DNA from: an uncultured Lachnospiraceae bacterium | GTDB taxonomy: Bacteria > Bacillota > Clostridia > Lachnospirales > Lachnospiraceae | Direction of reading: 5' to 3' | Assembly (NCBI GenBank): GCA_905236925.1 | Contig: CAJOQS010000170.1 | Location: forward strand, 1-15,378 | Length of the DNA: 15,378 nucleotides | Shown: positions 1 through 7,466 of the stretch, one piece after another | Layout: each line of letters starts with the position of its first letter | How positions within the stretch are numbered: position 1 is the stretch's first letter | Notes under the pieces: generated by a model | Told to the model about the DNA's origin: nothing | Database searches by the model: none | What the model saw: only the letters and a program-made list of their open reading frames with translations | Made by a program: the position numbers and the translations under genes

Positions 1-24
1 AGCCTCCCGTATAAACGGGAGGCT
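1..24 (-). terminator. Probable pckA terminator hairpin (T-tract outside window)
   Basis: A perfect 10-bp inverted repeat (AGCCTCCCGT / ACGGGAGGCT) with a 4-base loop starts 12 bases past the pckA stop codon. Its position suits an intrinsic terminator for the minus-strand gene. The T-run that would confirm it lies before base 1 and cannot be seen. Confidence 0.55.
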
Positions 25-36
25 CATTCTTTAGAA

Positions 37-1755
37 TTAGTTCAGTGCTTTAACCAGTTTCTCAAGTGCTGCAAGTGCTGCATCGGGAAGCTTATCATAG
101 CCTTCCTTCTTCTCTGCGAAGCCCTTAACAGCGTCAACTCTGGTCTGAAGGGAAGCCTTCAGCTGAGCCTTGTAATCGGCATCGTTGAAATCGGGAGTGA
201 AGTCTCCGGTCTTTCCTGACCAGTCGTTCATGATCTCGATATCCTCGAAAGGACCCCACTGCTCGAACTTAGCCTTGCCTTCAACGATGGTCTCAAGGAT
301 TCCGAGAGTATCTTCCTTCTGGCACTTGTGACCCATGAAGTCACCTGTGTTAACGATGTAGCAGGCAACGTTCTTCTCATCAACGAGCTTGTAGAACTTC
401 TCGTAGTCGTTGGCAAGAGGATAGGTTCTGAAAGGATTTGCATAAGGAACGATACGGATCGCATTCATATCGGTTCCGGCCTTAACACGCTCTGCGGAAG
501 AGGTCTTGGTAGCAAGTGTTGCACCCATAACTGCTGCAAGAGCAGAACCCTTAAGCTTAACAACGGGAGGAAGAGTAGGATCCTTCATGATCCAGAAGAT
601 AGCGTTAACGGGGCTGTCGATCTTGTCGACACGGTTAGGTGACCAGAGCTTGCTCTTGATCGCGCGGCCGTTTCCGTTACGGATATCCTCGGTAACGAGC
701 TGGATCTTGCCGTCCTCGTCCATGGTAGCGGAGCAGTTCTGAACGGTTAACAGATACTTGTTATCGGGGCAGCCTGTAGGATAATCGTTTGTCTTATCGA
801 AGTATGTAGGCTCAAGTGCGATCGAAGCGCAGGTATCGGAGTTGATGATGAATGCATCGTCATGAAGAACCTTGATGCCGCCGAACTTGTCGTACTTTCC
901 GCCGTGCTTTGCATGTGTAAGGGTGGACTTACCTGATCCCGAAAGACCGTAAACAGAAGCAACGAACTTCTTGCCGCCTTCAAGGGAGTATTCTTTCTGG
1001 CCGCCGTGGCAGGCAGCATAACCGTTACGGTTTGCAAGAGCCCATGCCATTGTCAGGGTGCCCTTCTTGTGCTCACCGAAGTACTTCATGCCGAGGATAG
1101 CAGCGCAGTTAGCGTTGGTATCGAAGTAGCAGAGAGTAAGATCGTCGCTTAAGCAGCTGTAGTCAACGTCGGGAGCTGCAACGGGTGCCCACTGGGGATC
1201 CGAGAAGATGTAGATATCGGGCTCCTTGCCGTCAGCGATGGGCTTGGACTCCTTGTACATCTTGTTGTAGCTGTCTGACATATACTGGAAGTTGAGCATC
1301 CAGTTGTAAAGAAGATTCTCCTCACCCTCGGGGATAAGAAGATGAGCCTTGGCCATGAATTCGGGATCAAGACCAACGTAGCAGGTTGCGTGGTACATCT
1401 TCTTCCATCTGGTCTTGTAGATGGCGTCCATAACAACCTTGTCGAGCTTCTTCTCGTCGACACCGGGCTCGCCCTTAATGCGGCGTGCTACGGCGTAACG
1501 GCCGGTAACGGCACCGTCGTTGAACAGAAGAACCTTTGCGTCGCTGTCGAGACCAAATTCCTCGCCACGGTAAACGGGCATATCGGTAACGATGGTTCCG
1601 GGTGAATTCTTTGCTAAATTGTAAGCTTCCTTAAGGGTGTTGACCTTGACAACGTTGTTGCCGTAGAAAGCAGCTTCGATGATTGAACGGGTGGTGGAAA
1701 AACCTACTTTTCCCTTGCCGATCTCGTCAATCTTGTACATAGCTTTTGTTGACAT
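37..1755 (-). CDS. pckA: Phosphoenolpyruvate carboxykinase (ATP)
   Basis: A 572-residue cytoplasmic enzyme that interconverts oxaloacetate + ATP with phosphoenolpyruvate + CO2 + ADP. In anaerobic fermenters it can run toward oxaloacetate. Visible motifs are the P-loop GLSGSGKST (residues 270-278), a kinase-2-like LHDDAF (297-302), GEHKKG with the likely metal/substrate lysine (about 231), and H250 in ACHGG, where the family has its metal-binding histidine. The core resembles ATP-type PEPCK, but the P-loop has GSGKS where the classical family has GTGKT, and the DD motif context is also changed. This suggests a divergent PEPCK branch. The start is the ATG at 1755 because AGGAGGT (complement of 1762-1768) lies just upstream. 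An open frame extends to 1812 but has no ribosome binding site. It is monocistronic with its own promoter (1828-1856). Confidence 0.95.
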   Translation of the reverse strand: MSTKAMYKIDEIGKGKVGFSTTRSIIEAAFYGNNVVKVNTLKEAYNLAKNSPGTIVTDMPVYRGEEFGLDSDAKVLLFNDGAVTGRYAVARRIKGEPGVDEKKLDKVVMDAIYKTRWKKMYHATCYVGLDPEFMAKAHLLIPEGEENLLYNWMLNFQYMSDSYNKMYKESKPIADGKEPDIYIFSDPQWAPVAAPDVDYSCLSDDLTLCYFDTNANCAAILGMKYFGEHKKGTLTMAWALANRNGYAACHGGQKEYSLEGGKKFVASVYGLSGSGKSTLTHAKHGGKYDKFGGIKVLHDDAFIINSDTCASIALEPTYFDKTNDYPTGCPDNKYLLTVQNCSATMDEDGKIQLVTEDIRNGNGRAIKSKLWSPNRVDKIDSPVNAIFWIMKDPTLPPVVKLKGSALAAVMGATLATKTSSAERVKAGTDMNAIRIVPYANPFRTYPLANDYEKFYKLVDEKNVACYIVNTGDFMGHKCQKEDTLGILETIVEGKAKFEQWGPFEDIEIMNDWSGKTGDFTPDFNDADYKAQLKASLQTRVDAVKGFAEKKEGYDKLPDAALAALEKLVKALN

Positions 1756-1827
1756 AGAATGACCTCCTGGATTTATTTGCCACAGACCCGCTAAAAGCCT
1801 GCGGGATAACAAAATTCAACACGTAAG

Positions 1828-1856
1828 AGTATATTCGCAAAAGCCGAAAAAGTCAA
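1828..1856 (-). promoter_or_regulatory. Sigma-A promoter of pckA
   Basis: Read on the minus strand, the -35 is TTGACT (1851-1856) and the -10 is TATACT (1828-1833), with an exact 17-base spacer. Transcription would start near 1821, giving a leader of about 65 bases. The mecA promoter in this window uses the same two hexamers. Confidence 0.85.
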
Positions 1857-1886
1857 TTAAAAGAAAATAAACAGTCCATGCTGTGT

Positions 1887-1913
1887 TAAGAAAAGGGCAA
1901 AAAGTGACGAAAT
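1887..1913 (+). promoter_or_regulatory. Candidate sigma-D/sigma-28 flagellar promoter
   Basis: TAAG (1887-1890), a 15-base spacer, then GACGAAAT (1906-1913). The Bacillus sigma-D consensus is TAAA-N15-GCCGATAT, so this matches 3 of 4 and 6 of 8 positions with the right spacing. It lies about 140 bases before the FliK-like gene that opens the flagellar unit. No good sigma-A promoter was found in 1857-2054. The call is motif-based and the match is imperfect. Confidence 0.45.
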
Positions 1914-2054
1914 AGAAAGTACAGAAGAAACTTGAGGCACGGATGCCGGAAAAAAGTCGTGGAGCAGAAGGAACTGCATATCAACGGCTGTTCAGTCTGC
2001 GCGCATTTTATGCGTGGGGCGGATTAAGGAAATAGAATTTTACGGGAGAAGTGC

Positions 2055-5000
2055 ATGAAGGTTTCGGATATCTATAACAATTCAAGTGTTCAGACCAACC
2101 TCAGGATCGAAGATGCCGGTTCGGCTGCATCGCAGCTGAAGGCGGGCGATGTTCTTGAGGGTCTTGTTGTTTCTCTCGGAAATACCACCAAAGTCGAATT
2201 CTCACAGCTTAATAACAAGGAAGTCAGTTTCGACAGCAAATCCGTAAGCAACGCGTATGTGGGACAGACCAGGCGTTTTGAGGTCGTTGAAGCATCTTCA
2301 AAGAAGCTTGTTCTTAAGGATCTCGGCGGAGTTCAGGCGGAAGCAGGATCAAAGGGTGTCCTCGCGGCGAGGGTTGATATGAGCATGCCCAGAATGGTCG
2401 AGGATTTCTCCGAGACAAACGGCTCAAAGGAGAAGGATGACAATGATCCGATAAAGAGGCTCAGCGACGAGGATTACAGTGAGCTGGCAAGCGAGGGCTT
2501 TTCCATTGAGCAGTTCAAGGCAGAGAGGCTTTCAAGGGCGATCGAGAGGATCAAGGACACACGCGCAGCAAGACGCGAGAGTGTCAGGGAGCAGGCCGCC
2601 GATATAAAAGAGGAAGGCGAGAAGATAAAAAAGCGCGCTGCAAAGGCAGTGACCGACAGATATGCGGCTCATCAGAATATTGTGGATACACTTCTTGCAG
2701 CGGATCTCCCGATTACCGACGAGAACGTGAACAGTATCGCCGGAGCCGTGGCAATGAGCGCGGATGCACTCAGAATGACCGATAATTCATTTGCATATCT
2801 GATCTCAAACGAGCTTCCGGCTACGGTGAGCAATGTATACAGATCAGTCTACACCGGTAGTATAAAACGTGAGGAGATCACCCGGCAGGACTGGGATAAG
2901 CTTGAACCCGCAGCACGTCAGATAGTTGACGAAGCGGCTGCCGGGGCAGGCAGCACGGAACTGTCCGTCCGGGATACGGCAGAAGGGACGGCGCCTCAGC
3001 CTCCGGATATAAATGACGCGAGATGGTTTGTCGAGTACGGCATTCCGTTGAACAAGGAAAACCTTATATATAAAAAGGAACTTGAAGAGCTCAGGGATAA
3101 CGGCAGGACAGAAGAAGAGGTTGCGGCAGCCGCGGCAGAAGCGATCGACCGGGGCGAAGAAGCCGAAGACGCACTTCTGATAAACGCGAAGGGCGGCGGA
3201 GATGAAGGCCGTCAGAACGGAAACGGAAGAAGGCCGGCAGATGAGCTTACCGCGAGACTCAGGCTTGAACAGATACGTCTCGAAATGACAAGAAGCTCCG
3301 AAGCAAGGATCGAAGGGCGGAGCATCGAAGAAGATATCTCCAGGATAGAAGAAGGAATAGCGGATATCAGGGAACAGCTCCGCAGCTTTTACAGAAGCCT
3401 TGCGGAAGAGATCGGGATCGAGCCCGCAGCAATAGCGGATTCAGCAGACCTTGCGGTTGAAACGGCAGCAGCGGTTGAGGAAGTAGCATCTGCACCGGTT
3501 GAACTCTACAGGGTAACATTTGAGACACGGTCCACGATAACTCTTGCCGGTCTGGCACAGGAATCAGGAAAGCTGTCCGCAGGCATGGGCAACGCGCTTG
3601 AAAGATATGACGAGGGCGCCACACAGATCCGAAGGGATCTCGGAGACTCCATCACCAAGGCATTCGGCAATGTCGATTCTCTTCTCGAGAACGAGAACCT
3701 CGAGCTGACTGAAGCTAACAGAAGAGCGGTAAGGATCCTCGGCCATAACGGAATGGAGATCAGCCGCGAGAACATTGAAAGTATAAAATTCTACGATGCA
3801 AAGGTCACCAGGATGATCGACGGGATGAAGCCCGCAATGGTCATGTCGATGATCAGAAGAGGCTACAATCCGCTTGAGGAAACGATCGATTCGTTAAACG
3901 AGAAAATAGACAGCATACTTGCCGAAGAGGGCGCTTCCGATGAGGAAAAGTTCAGTTCGTTCCTTGTAAGGCTCGAAGAGAACAACGAGATAACGGAAGA
4001 AGCAAGAGCCTCATACGTAGGCATCTACAGACTTCTCTACCAGATCGAGAAATCGGACGGTGCAGCGATCGGGGCGGCGGTCAACTCGGGAAGGACTCTT
4101 ACATTAAAGAATCTTCTGACAGAGGCAAGATCGCGAAGATCGGCCGGCATAGATGCGCAGATCGATGATTCGGCACCCCTCGCGGAATCGGTATTCGTAA
4201 ATTCCATAACCGATCAGATCGAAAAGGGATTTTCCGGATATGTCAGGGAGCAGGCTGAATATACCCTGAGACTTGCGCGTGAAGTCGCTTCGCAGACAGA
4301 TCCCGCGGTCTGGGACGAAAACTTAAAGAGCGAAGAAGCGGAGAGCATGACGCTCGAACAGCTTGCGGAAAGGCTGAGGAACTCGCAGGATTCATCAGAT
4401 GAGTCGGCAGTATCGAGAGCGGCGGCAAATATCCGGAACCTGATGGGGACAAGCTCATCGGCAAAGAGGTTTCTGAAGAGCCTCGGTATACCGGACAGCA
4501 TGGATAACCTTCAGGTCATCGACAGCGAAGGAGAGGATCTTTCGCTTGAATACAGGGACAGAGACAGCCTCCTGCAGGCCGTTTCGGATCCGGAAGCACT
4601 GAACGCGGATTTCGACAGAAAAGCCGAAGAAGTCCTCGATGATACCGAGAAGGAATTCCTCGGAAATATCGCGATAATAAGCAAGGGACGCGAGCTTGAC
4701 GAAAACCTGAAAAAGTACGGATTGCTCCGCGATATGGCAAGAAGCGAACATTTCAGGATGAGCACTGCGGATACGCCGGCAAGGATCAATCTGACACTGA
4801 TCCACAGCACGGCCGGAGCAGGAACCGTCAGTCTCGAAGTCAGCACGACAAGCTATCATGTTAGAGCCGACCTGAGCCTTACGATCTACGAGAATTCGGC
4901 ACAGCCTCAGGGAAGGACTTCGGGAAAGATAGACGGCCGGATAAGCTGTGACAGCAGCTCCGAACTCGAAGCGATGGCAACTCCGCTTTCATCGTTCCTG

Positions 5001-5204
5001 ACAGCGATGAAGGAAGCGGGATTTGATACATCTGACATCGGGACCGGGATTGACAGGATCAGCCCGGATTCGTATCTTTCCAGACTCGGAGAACTGAAGA
5101 GACGCGCGCAGGCGGTCACCGCGGAGATTGAAGAAACGAGGCGGAAGCCGGCAACGATACAGCTCTACAACATAGCAAAGGAATTCATAGCGAATTTCAT
5201 TTAA
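2055..5204 (+). CDS. Large FliK-like / DUF6240-type flagellar protein
   Basis: A 1049-residue, highly charged, mostly helical soluble protein with no signal peptide or membrane segment. Residues about 28-95 look like a small beta domain (LKAGDVLEGLVV... then VGQTRRFEVVE), as at the start of many clostridial FliK-like proteins. Strongly charged helical stretches lie near 164-202 and 397-455. Residues about 910-1010 resemble a FliK C-terminal domain: alternating strands (VSLEVSTTSYHVRADLSL), then a helix and a short strand (SFLTAMKEAGFDTSDI). The protein ends with an amphipathic IQLYNIAKEFI segment. The motif [LIM]-[PE]-[ILM]-[TNS]-x-[EA]-N recurs at 218, 330, 549 and 567. The start ATG follows GGGAG (2044-2048). 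It lies 63 bases before flagellin with no terminator between. A role in hook-length control or late flagellar assembly is inferred from context. The DUF6240 label is from memory of Lachnospiraceae flagellar loci, so function remains unproven. Confidence 0.7.
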   Translation: MKVSDIYNNSSVQTNLRIEDAGSAASQLKAGDVLEGLVVSLGNTTKVEFSQLNNKEVSFDSKSVSNAYVGQTRRFEVVEASSKKLVLKDLGGVQAEAGSKGVLAARVDMSMPRMVEDFSETNGSKEKDDNDPIKRLSDEDYSELASEGFSIEQFKAERLSRAIERIKDTRAARRESVREQAADIKEEGEKIKKRAAKAVTDRYAAHQNIVDTLLAADLPITDENVNSIAGAVAMSADALRMTDNSFAYLISNELPATVSNVYRSVYTGSIKREEITRQDWDKLEPAARQIVDEAAAGAGSTELSVRDTAEGTAPQPPDINDARWFVEYGIPLNKENLIYKKELEELRDNGRTEEEVAAAAAEAIDRGEEAEDALLINAKGGGDEGRQNGNGRRPADELTARLRLEQIRLEMTRSSEARIEGRSIEEDISRIEEGIADIREQLRSFYRSLAEEIGIEPAAIADSADLAVETAAAVEEVASAPVELYRVTFETRSTITLAGLAQESGKLSAGMGNALERYDEGATQIRRDLGDSITKAFGNVDSLLENENLELTEANRRAVRILGHNGMEISRENIESIKFYDAKVTRMIDGMKPAMVMSMIRRGYNPLEETIDSLNEKIDSILAEEGASDEEKFSSFLVRLEENNEITEEARASYVGIYRLLYQIEKSDGAAIGAAVNSGRTLTLKNLLTEARSRRSAGIDAQIDDSAPLAESVFVNSITDQIEKGFSGYVREQAEYTLRLAREVASQTDPAVWDENLKSEEAESMTLEQLAERLRNSQDSSDESAVSRAAANIRNLMGTSSSAKRFLKSLGIPDSMDNLQVIDSEGEDLSLEYRDRDSLLQAVSDPEALNADFDRKAEEVLDDTEKEFLGNIAIISKGRELDENLKKYGLLRDMARSEHFRMSTADTPARINLTLIHSTAGAGTVSLEVSTTSYHVRADLSLTIYENSAQPQGRTSGKIDGRISCDSSSELEAMATPLSSFLTAMKEAGFDTSDIGTGIDRISPDSYLSRLGELKRRAQAVTAEIEETRRKPATIQLYNIAKEFIANFI

Positions 5205-5226
5205 TACATTATCAACAGACGTAATA

Positions 5227-5235
5227 TGGTACAAT
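5227..5235 (+). promoter_or_regulatory. Possible extended -10 promoter before flagellin
   Basis: TGGTACAAT is a TGn-extended -10 box ending 32 bases before the flagellin ATG. No convincing -35 lies 16-18 bases upstream (the sequence there is CATTAT), and no good sigma-28 match was found in this 63-base gap. Flagellin may also be read through from the promoter before the preceding gene. Confidence 0.4.
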
Positions 5236-5267
5236 TAACCTGTGATCATTAGGAAGGGGTTTTGTTT

Positions 5268-6767
5268 ATGAGGATCAACCACAATATTTCGGCAATGCAG
5301 ACCAACACTCAGCTCCGCAAAACGGGAAAGGCACTCGACAAGAGTCTTGAGAGGCTTTCCAGCGGCTACAAGATCAATAGAGCATCCGACGATGCCGCGG
5401 GAATGGCGATCTCGCGTAAGATGAAGACTCAGATCGAGGGTCTCGAAAGAGCTTCGCAGAACAGCTCGGACGGTATTTCCGTAATCCAGACGGCAGAGGG
5501 AGCCTTAAACGAGGTAACCTCCATCCTTCAGCGTATGAGACAGCTTTCCGTACAGGCTGCGAACGGCGTAAACACTACGGAGGACCGCAGTGCCATCCAG
5601 CAGGAGCTTAACCAGCTTCAGAAGGAGATACAGCGTATTTCCGATACCACGGAATTCAATACGAAGACTCTGCTTGACGGCAATCTGGACAAGAACTCCT
5701 ATACCAATAACACCTCCGTTGAACTGATCTATTCTTCCGATACGGTAAGCAGCATAGATTATTCGATGAATGTCCTTGTGGATCCCAGACAGGCTGTCGT
5801 TGTGGGTGCGGTTCCTTCCTTTGACACTCTGGGTGAAGGTCAGAGCGGTTCCATAACCATCAACGGATATTCTCTTTATTTCACCGAGGGAATGAGCATG
5901 GAGCACTGCTTCTCCAACATCAGGTCGCTCTGTGATGATATGAATATCAAGGCCTTCTTCGGAGATGGGCCTGAGGTTGACGGACCTGCCGAGACTGCCG
6001 GCTATACAGAAACGGAGATCGGCGCGGGCAACCTGATCCTTATGTCCAATGGATACGGATCGACGCAGAAGGTCAGTGTTCAGTGCAACAATCAGGAGCT
6101 TGCGGATCTCTTCGGATTCAGTACCGAGACTGTTACCTCCTACGGCGTCGATGCTCAGGTAGAGCTGCTTGACGGTTTCGGAAGCACAGCTACAAGCTCC
6201 GGAAACGGCGATATCGTTTATGTAAAGGACAGCAACAACTTTGAGATGCGCTTCCAGATCAAGCCCGGAGCCAGCGCTACATCCTTTACCGACGCAATGG
6301 GAGACGGCAGTGAGGAACAGAGCTACTCGGAAGGAGCGGTGCTCGAGTCGGTGACCACGCTTCTCGAAGCTGGTCCCATGTATCTTCAGGTAGGAGCAAA
6401 CGAGGATCAGGATATGGAGGTCAAGATCCCCAGAGTCGATCCCGTCACTCTCGGAATCGCGAACGTCAATGTCTGCACGGAAGAAGGCGCGCAGCAGGCA
6501 ATCACCCTGTACGACAATGCGGTAAACGAGGTTTCCGCGATACGCGCGAAGCTCGGTGCATATCAGAACAGACTTGAGCACACTATCAACAACCTCGAGA
6601 CAACCGATCTGAACATGACCGAGTCGATGTCCAGAATTGAGGACGCTGATATGGCGGAGGAAATGACGACCTATACCCAGCAGAACGTACTCGACCAGGC
6701 AGGCACCGCAATGCTCGCCCAGGCAAACGAGAGGCCCCAGAACATCCTTCAGCTCCTCCAGAGCTGA
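5268..6767 (+). CDS. fliC: Flagellin
   Basis: A 499-residue filament subunit, exported by the flagellar type III apparatus and polymerised outside the cell. The N-terminal D0/D1 region (about 1-140) starts MRINHNISAMQTNTQLRK and contains LERLSSGYKINRASDDAAG. The C-terminal D1/D0 region (about 400-499) contains RLEHTINNLE and ends ANERPQNILQLLQS. Both are textbook flagellin ends. The central 250 or so residues (150-400) are the variable surface domain, larger than in the roughly 300-residue minimal flagellins. The ATG at 5268 is chosen because AGGAAGGGG (5251-5259) sits 8 bases upstream and the protein then begins with the canonical MRIN. A TTG six bases earlier (5262) is in frame but too close to the Shine-Dalgarno sequence. 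The chaperone gene fliS follows after 62 bases. Confidence 0.97.
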   Translation: MRINHNISAMQTNTQLRKTGKALDKSLERLSSGYKINRASDDAAGMAISRKMKTQIEGLERASQNSSDGISVIQTAEGALNEVTSILQRMRQLSVQAANGVNTTEDRSAIQQELNQLQKEIQRISDTTEFNTKTLLDGNLDKNSYTNNTSVELIYSSDTVSSIDYSMNVLVDPRQAVVVGAVPSFDTLGEGQSGSITINGYSLYFTEGMSMEHCFSNIRSLCDDMNIKAFFGDGPEVDGPAETAGYTETEIGAGNLILMSNGYGSTQKVSVQCNNQELADLFGFSTETVTSYGVDAQVELLDGFGSTATSSGNGDIVYVKDSNNFEMRFQIKPGASATSFTDAMGDGSEEQSYSEGAVLESVTTLLEAGPMYLQVGANEDQDMEVKIPRVDPVTLGIANVNVCTEEGAQQAITLYDNAVNEVSAIRAKLGAYQNRLEHTINNLETTDLNMTESMSRIEDADMAEEMTTYTQQNVLDQAGTAMLAQANERPQNILQLLQS

Positions 6768-6791
6768 TAGACCGGCATAAACAATATAAAA

Positions 6792-6822
6792 AGGCAGCAG
6801 GATAACGCTGTCCTCAAGAGGA
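6792..6822 (+). promoter_or_regulatory. Alternative hairpins in the fliS leader
   Basis: One hairpin pairs AGGCAGC (6792-6798) with GCTG-CCT (6807-6814, T6811 bulged) and shows AGGA in its 8-base loop. A competing hairpin pairs the same TCCT (6811-6814) with AGGA at 6819-6822, which is the fliS Shine-Dalgarno sequence. The two exclude each other because both use TCCT. There is no T-run, so this is not a terminator. A switch-like role in translation is inferred. Confidence 0.4.
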
Positions 6823-6829
6823 TCATACA

Positions 6830-7306
6830 ATGGATAAGAACAGACAAAGGGATTATGCGAGAAGGGTTTCACAGGCCAACAGAACAGAGCTGGTCGTAGT
6901 AACATATGAGATAATACTTGAGGAACTGGCTCTGGCACAGAAGGCCCTCGCTTCCGGAGAAAAGGAAGAGGCCCGGAATTCTCTCAAGTCCGCCCAGAAG
7001 TTCCTTGCGGCGCTGATGAGCGCGCTCGATCACAAATATACGATAGCAAGAAATCTGATGAGCCTCTATGAATATGTCCAGAGGATCCTTGTTGCAAGCG
7101 ATGTGGGCGGCGAGGACAGAGGCATAGCATCCGCGGTAAGAGTGATAGACGGTCTCAGGGTCGGATTTGAAGGCATTGTCGACAGTGATGACTCCGGAAG
7201 CGTGATGGAGAATTCGCAGGATGTCTATGCGGGACTTACCTACGGACGGCTCGGACATAACGAAATGAATCTGTCGGACGGCTCCAACCGCGGTTTCCTC
7301 GCATGA
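6830..7306 (+). CDS. fliS: Flagellin export chaperone FliS
   Basis: A 158-residue helical cytoplasmic protein. FliS binds the C-terminus of flagellin, prevents premature polymerisation and hands it to the export gate. The body (about 10-115) has the FliS helix pattern: NRTELVVVTYEIILEELALA, a helix rich in Ala/Glu/Lys, FLAALMSALDHKYTIARNLM, then SLYEYVQRILVAS. The tail of about 40 residues (VYAGLTYGRLGHNEM... RGFLA) extends beyond classical FliS of about 130 residues. I recall similar tails in Lachnospiraceae homologues. The position directly after flagellin supports the call. The ATG follows AGAGGA (6817-6822), which may be sequestered in a hairpin. A strong terminator follows. Confidence 0.88.
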   Translation: MDKNRQRDYARRVSQANRTELVVVTYEIILEELALAQKALASGEKEEARNSLKSAQKFLAALMSALDHKYTIARNLMSLYEYVQRILVASDVGGEDRGIASAVRVIDGLRVGFEGIVDSDDSGSVMENSQDVYAGLTYGRLGHNEMNLSDGSNRGFLA

Positions 7307-7339
7307 TGCGGGTCTGAAAAAAACCGGAAAACAAAAATT

Positions 7340-7372
7340 AAGCAGGAACTGAAAAAGTTCTTGCTTTTTTTT
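7340..7372 (+). terminator. Intrinsic terminator of the flagellin-fliS unit
   Basis: A 10-bp stem AAGCAGGAAC / GTTCTTGCTT (one G-T pair) with the loop TGAAAAA is followed by eight T (7365-7372). It starts 33 bases after the fliS stop. Its descending arm also holds the -35 region of the next promoter. Confidence 0.9.
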
Positions 7373-7389
7373 GACTGCCATGTTATAAT
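7361..7389 (+). promoter_or_regulatory. Extended -10 promoter of rpsF-ssb-rpsR
   Basis: A perfect TATAAT (7384-7389) is preceded by TG at 7381-7382, making an extended -10. A weak -35, TTGCTT (7361-7366), lies exactly 17 bases upstream, inside the fliS terminator stem. The TTGACT at 7371-7376 is only 7 bases from the -10 and cannot be its partner. Transcription would start near 7396, leaving a leader of about 70 bases. Confidence 0.75.
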
Positions 7390-7417
7390 TCGCGATTGTG
7401 ATATATTATTTTCCTTG

Positions 7418-7442
7418 CTCTCCGCATGACGGAGGGCCAGAG
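7418..7442 (+). promoter_or_regulatory. Candidate S6:S18-binding leader hairpin
   Basis: The rpsF leader folds as CTCCG (7420-7424) / CGGAG (7430-7434) with a CATGA loop. CTCT/AGAG (7418-7421 with 7439-7442) provides an outer or alternative stem around GGCC. A conserved CCG-containing hairpin in this position is the known autoregulatory target of the S6:S18 complex in many bacteria. The similarity is judged by eye. Confidence 0.5.
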
Positions 7443-7466
7443 ACCAAAAGGAGGTGCAACGCAACT

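Noticed and set aside
1756..1812. N-terminal extension of pckA
   Set aside because: The frame stays open but begins with a TTG lacking a ribosome binding site, and AGGAGG sits directly before the ATG at 1755.
1990..2015. CGCAT-TTT-ATGCG inverted repeat upstream of the FliK-like gene
   Set aside because: Five base pairs with a three-base loop and no T-run; too weak to call an operator or terminator.
1857..2054. Possible c-di-GMP riboswitch or other leader RNA before the flagellar unit
   Set aside because: No conserved GEMM-type elements could be found by eye.
5505..6938. A 477-codon open frame on the minus strand across flagellin and the start of fliS
   Set aside because: It is antisense to two certain genes, has no ribosome binding site or recognisable domain, and is Cys/His/Leu/Val-rich as expected from reading G/C-ending codons backwards.
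7371..7376. TTGACT as the -35 of the rpsF promoter
   Set aside because: Only 7 bases separate it from TATAAT; the extended -10 explains the promoter better.
7398..7466. N-terminal extension of rpsF
   Set aside because: It overlaps the leader hairpin, and the conserved S6 sequence and SD both point to 7467.
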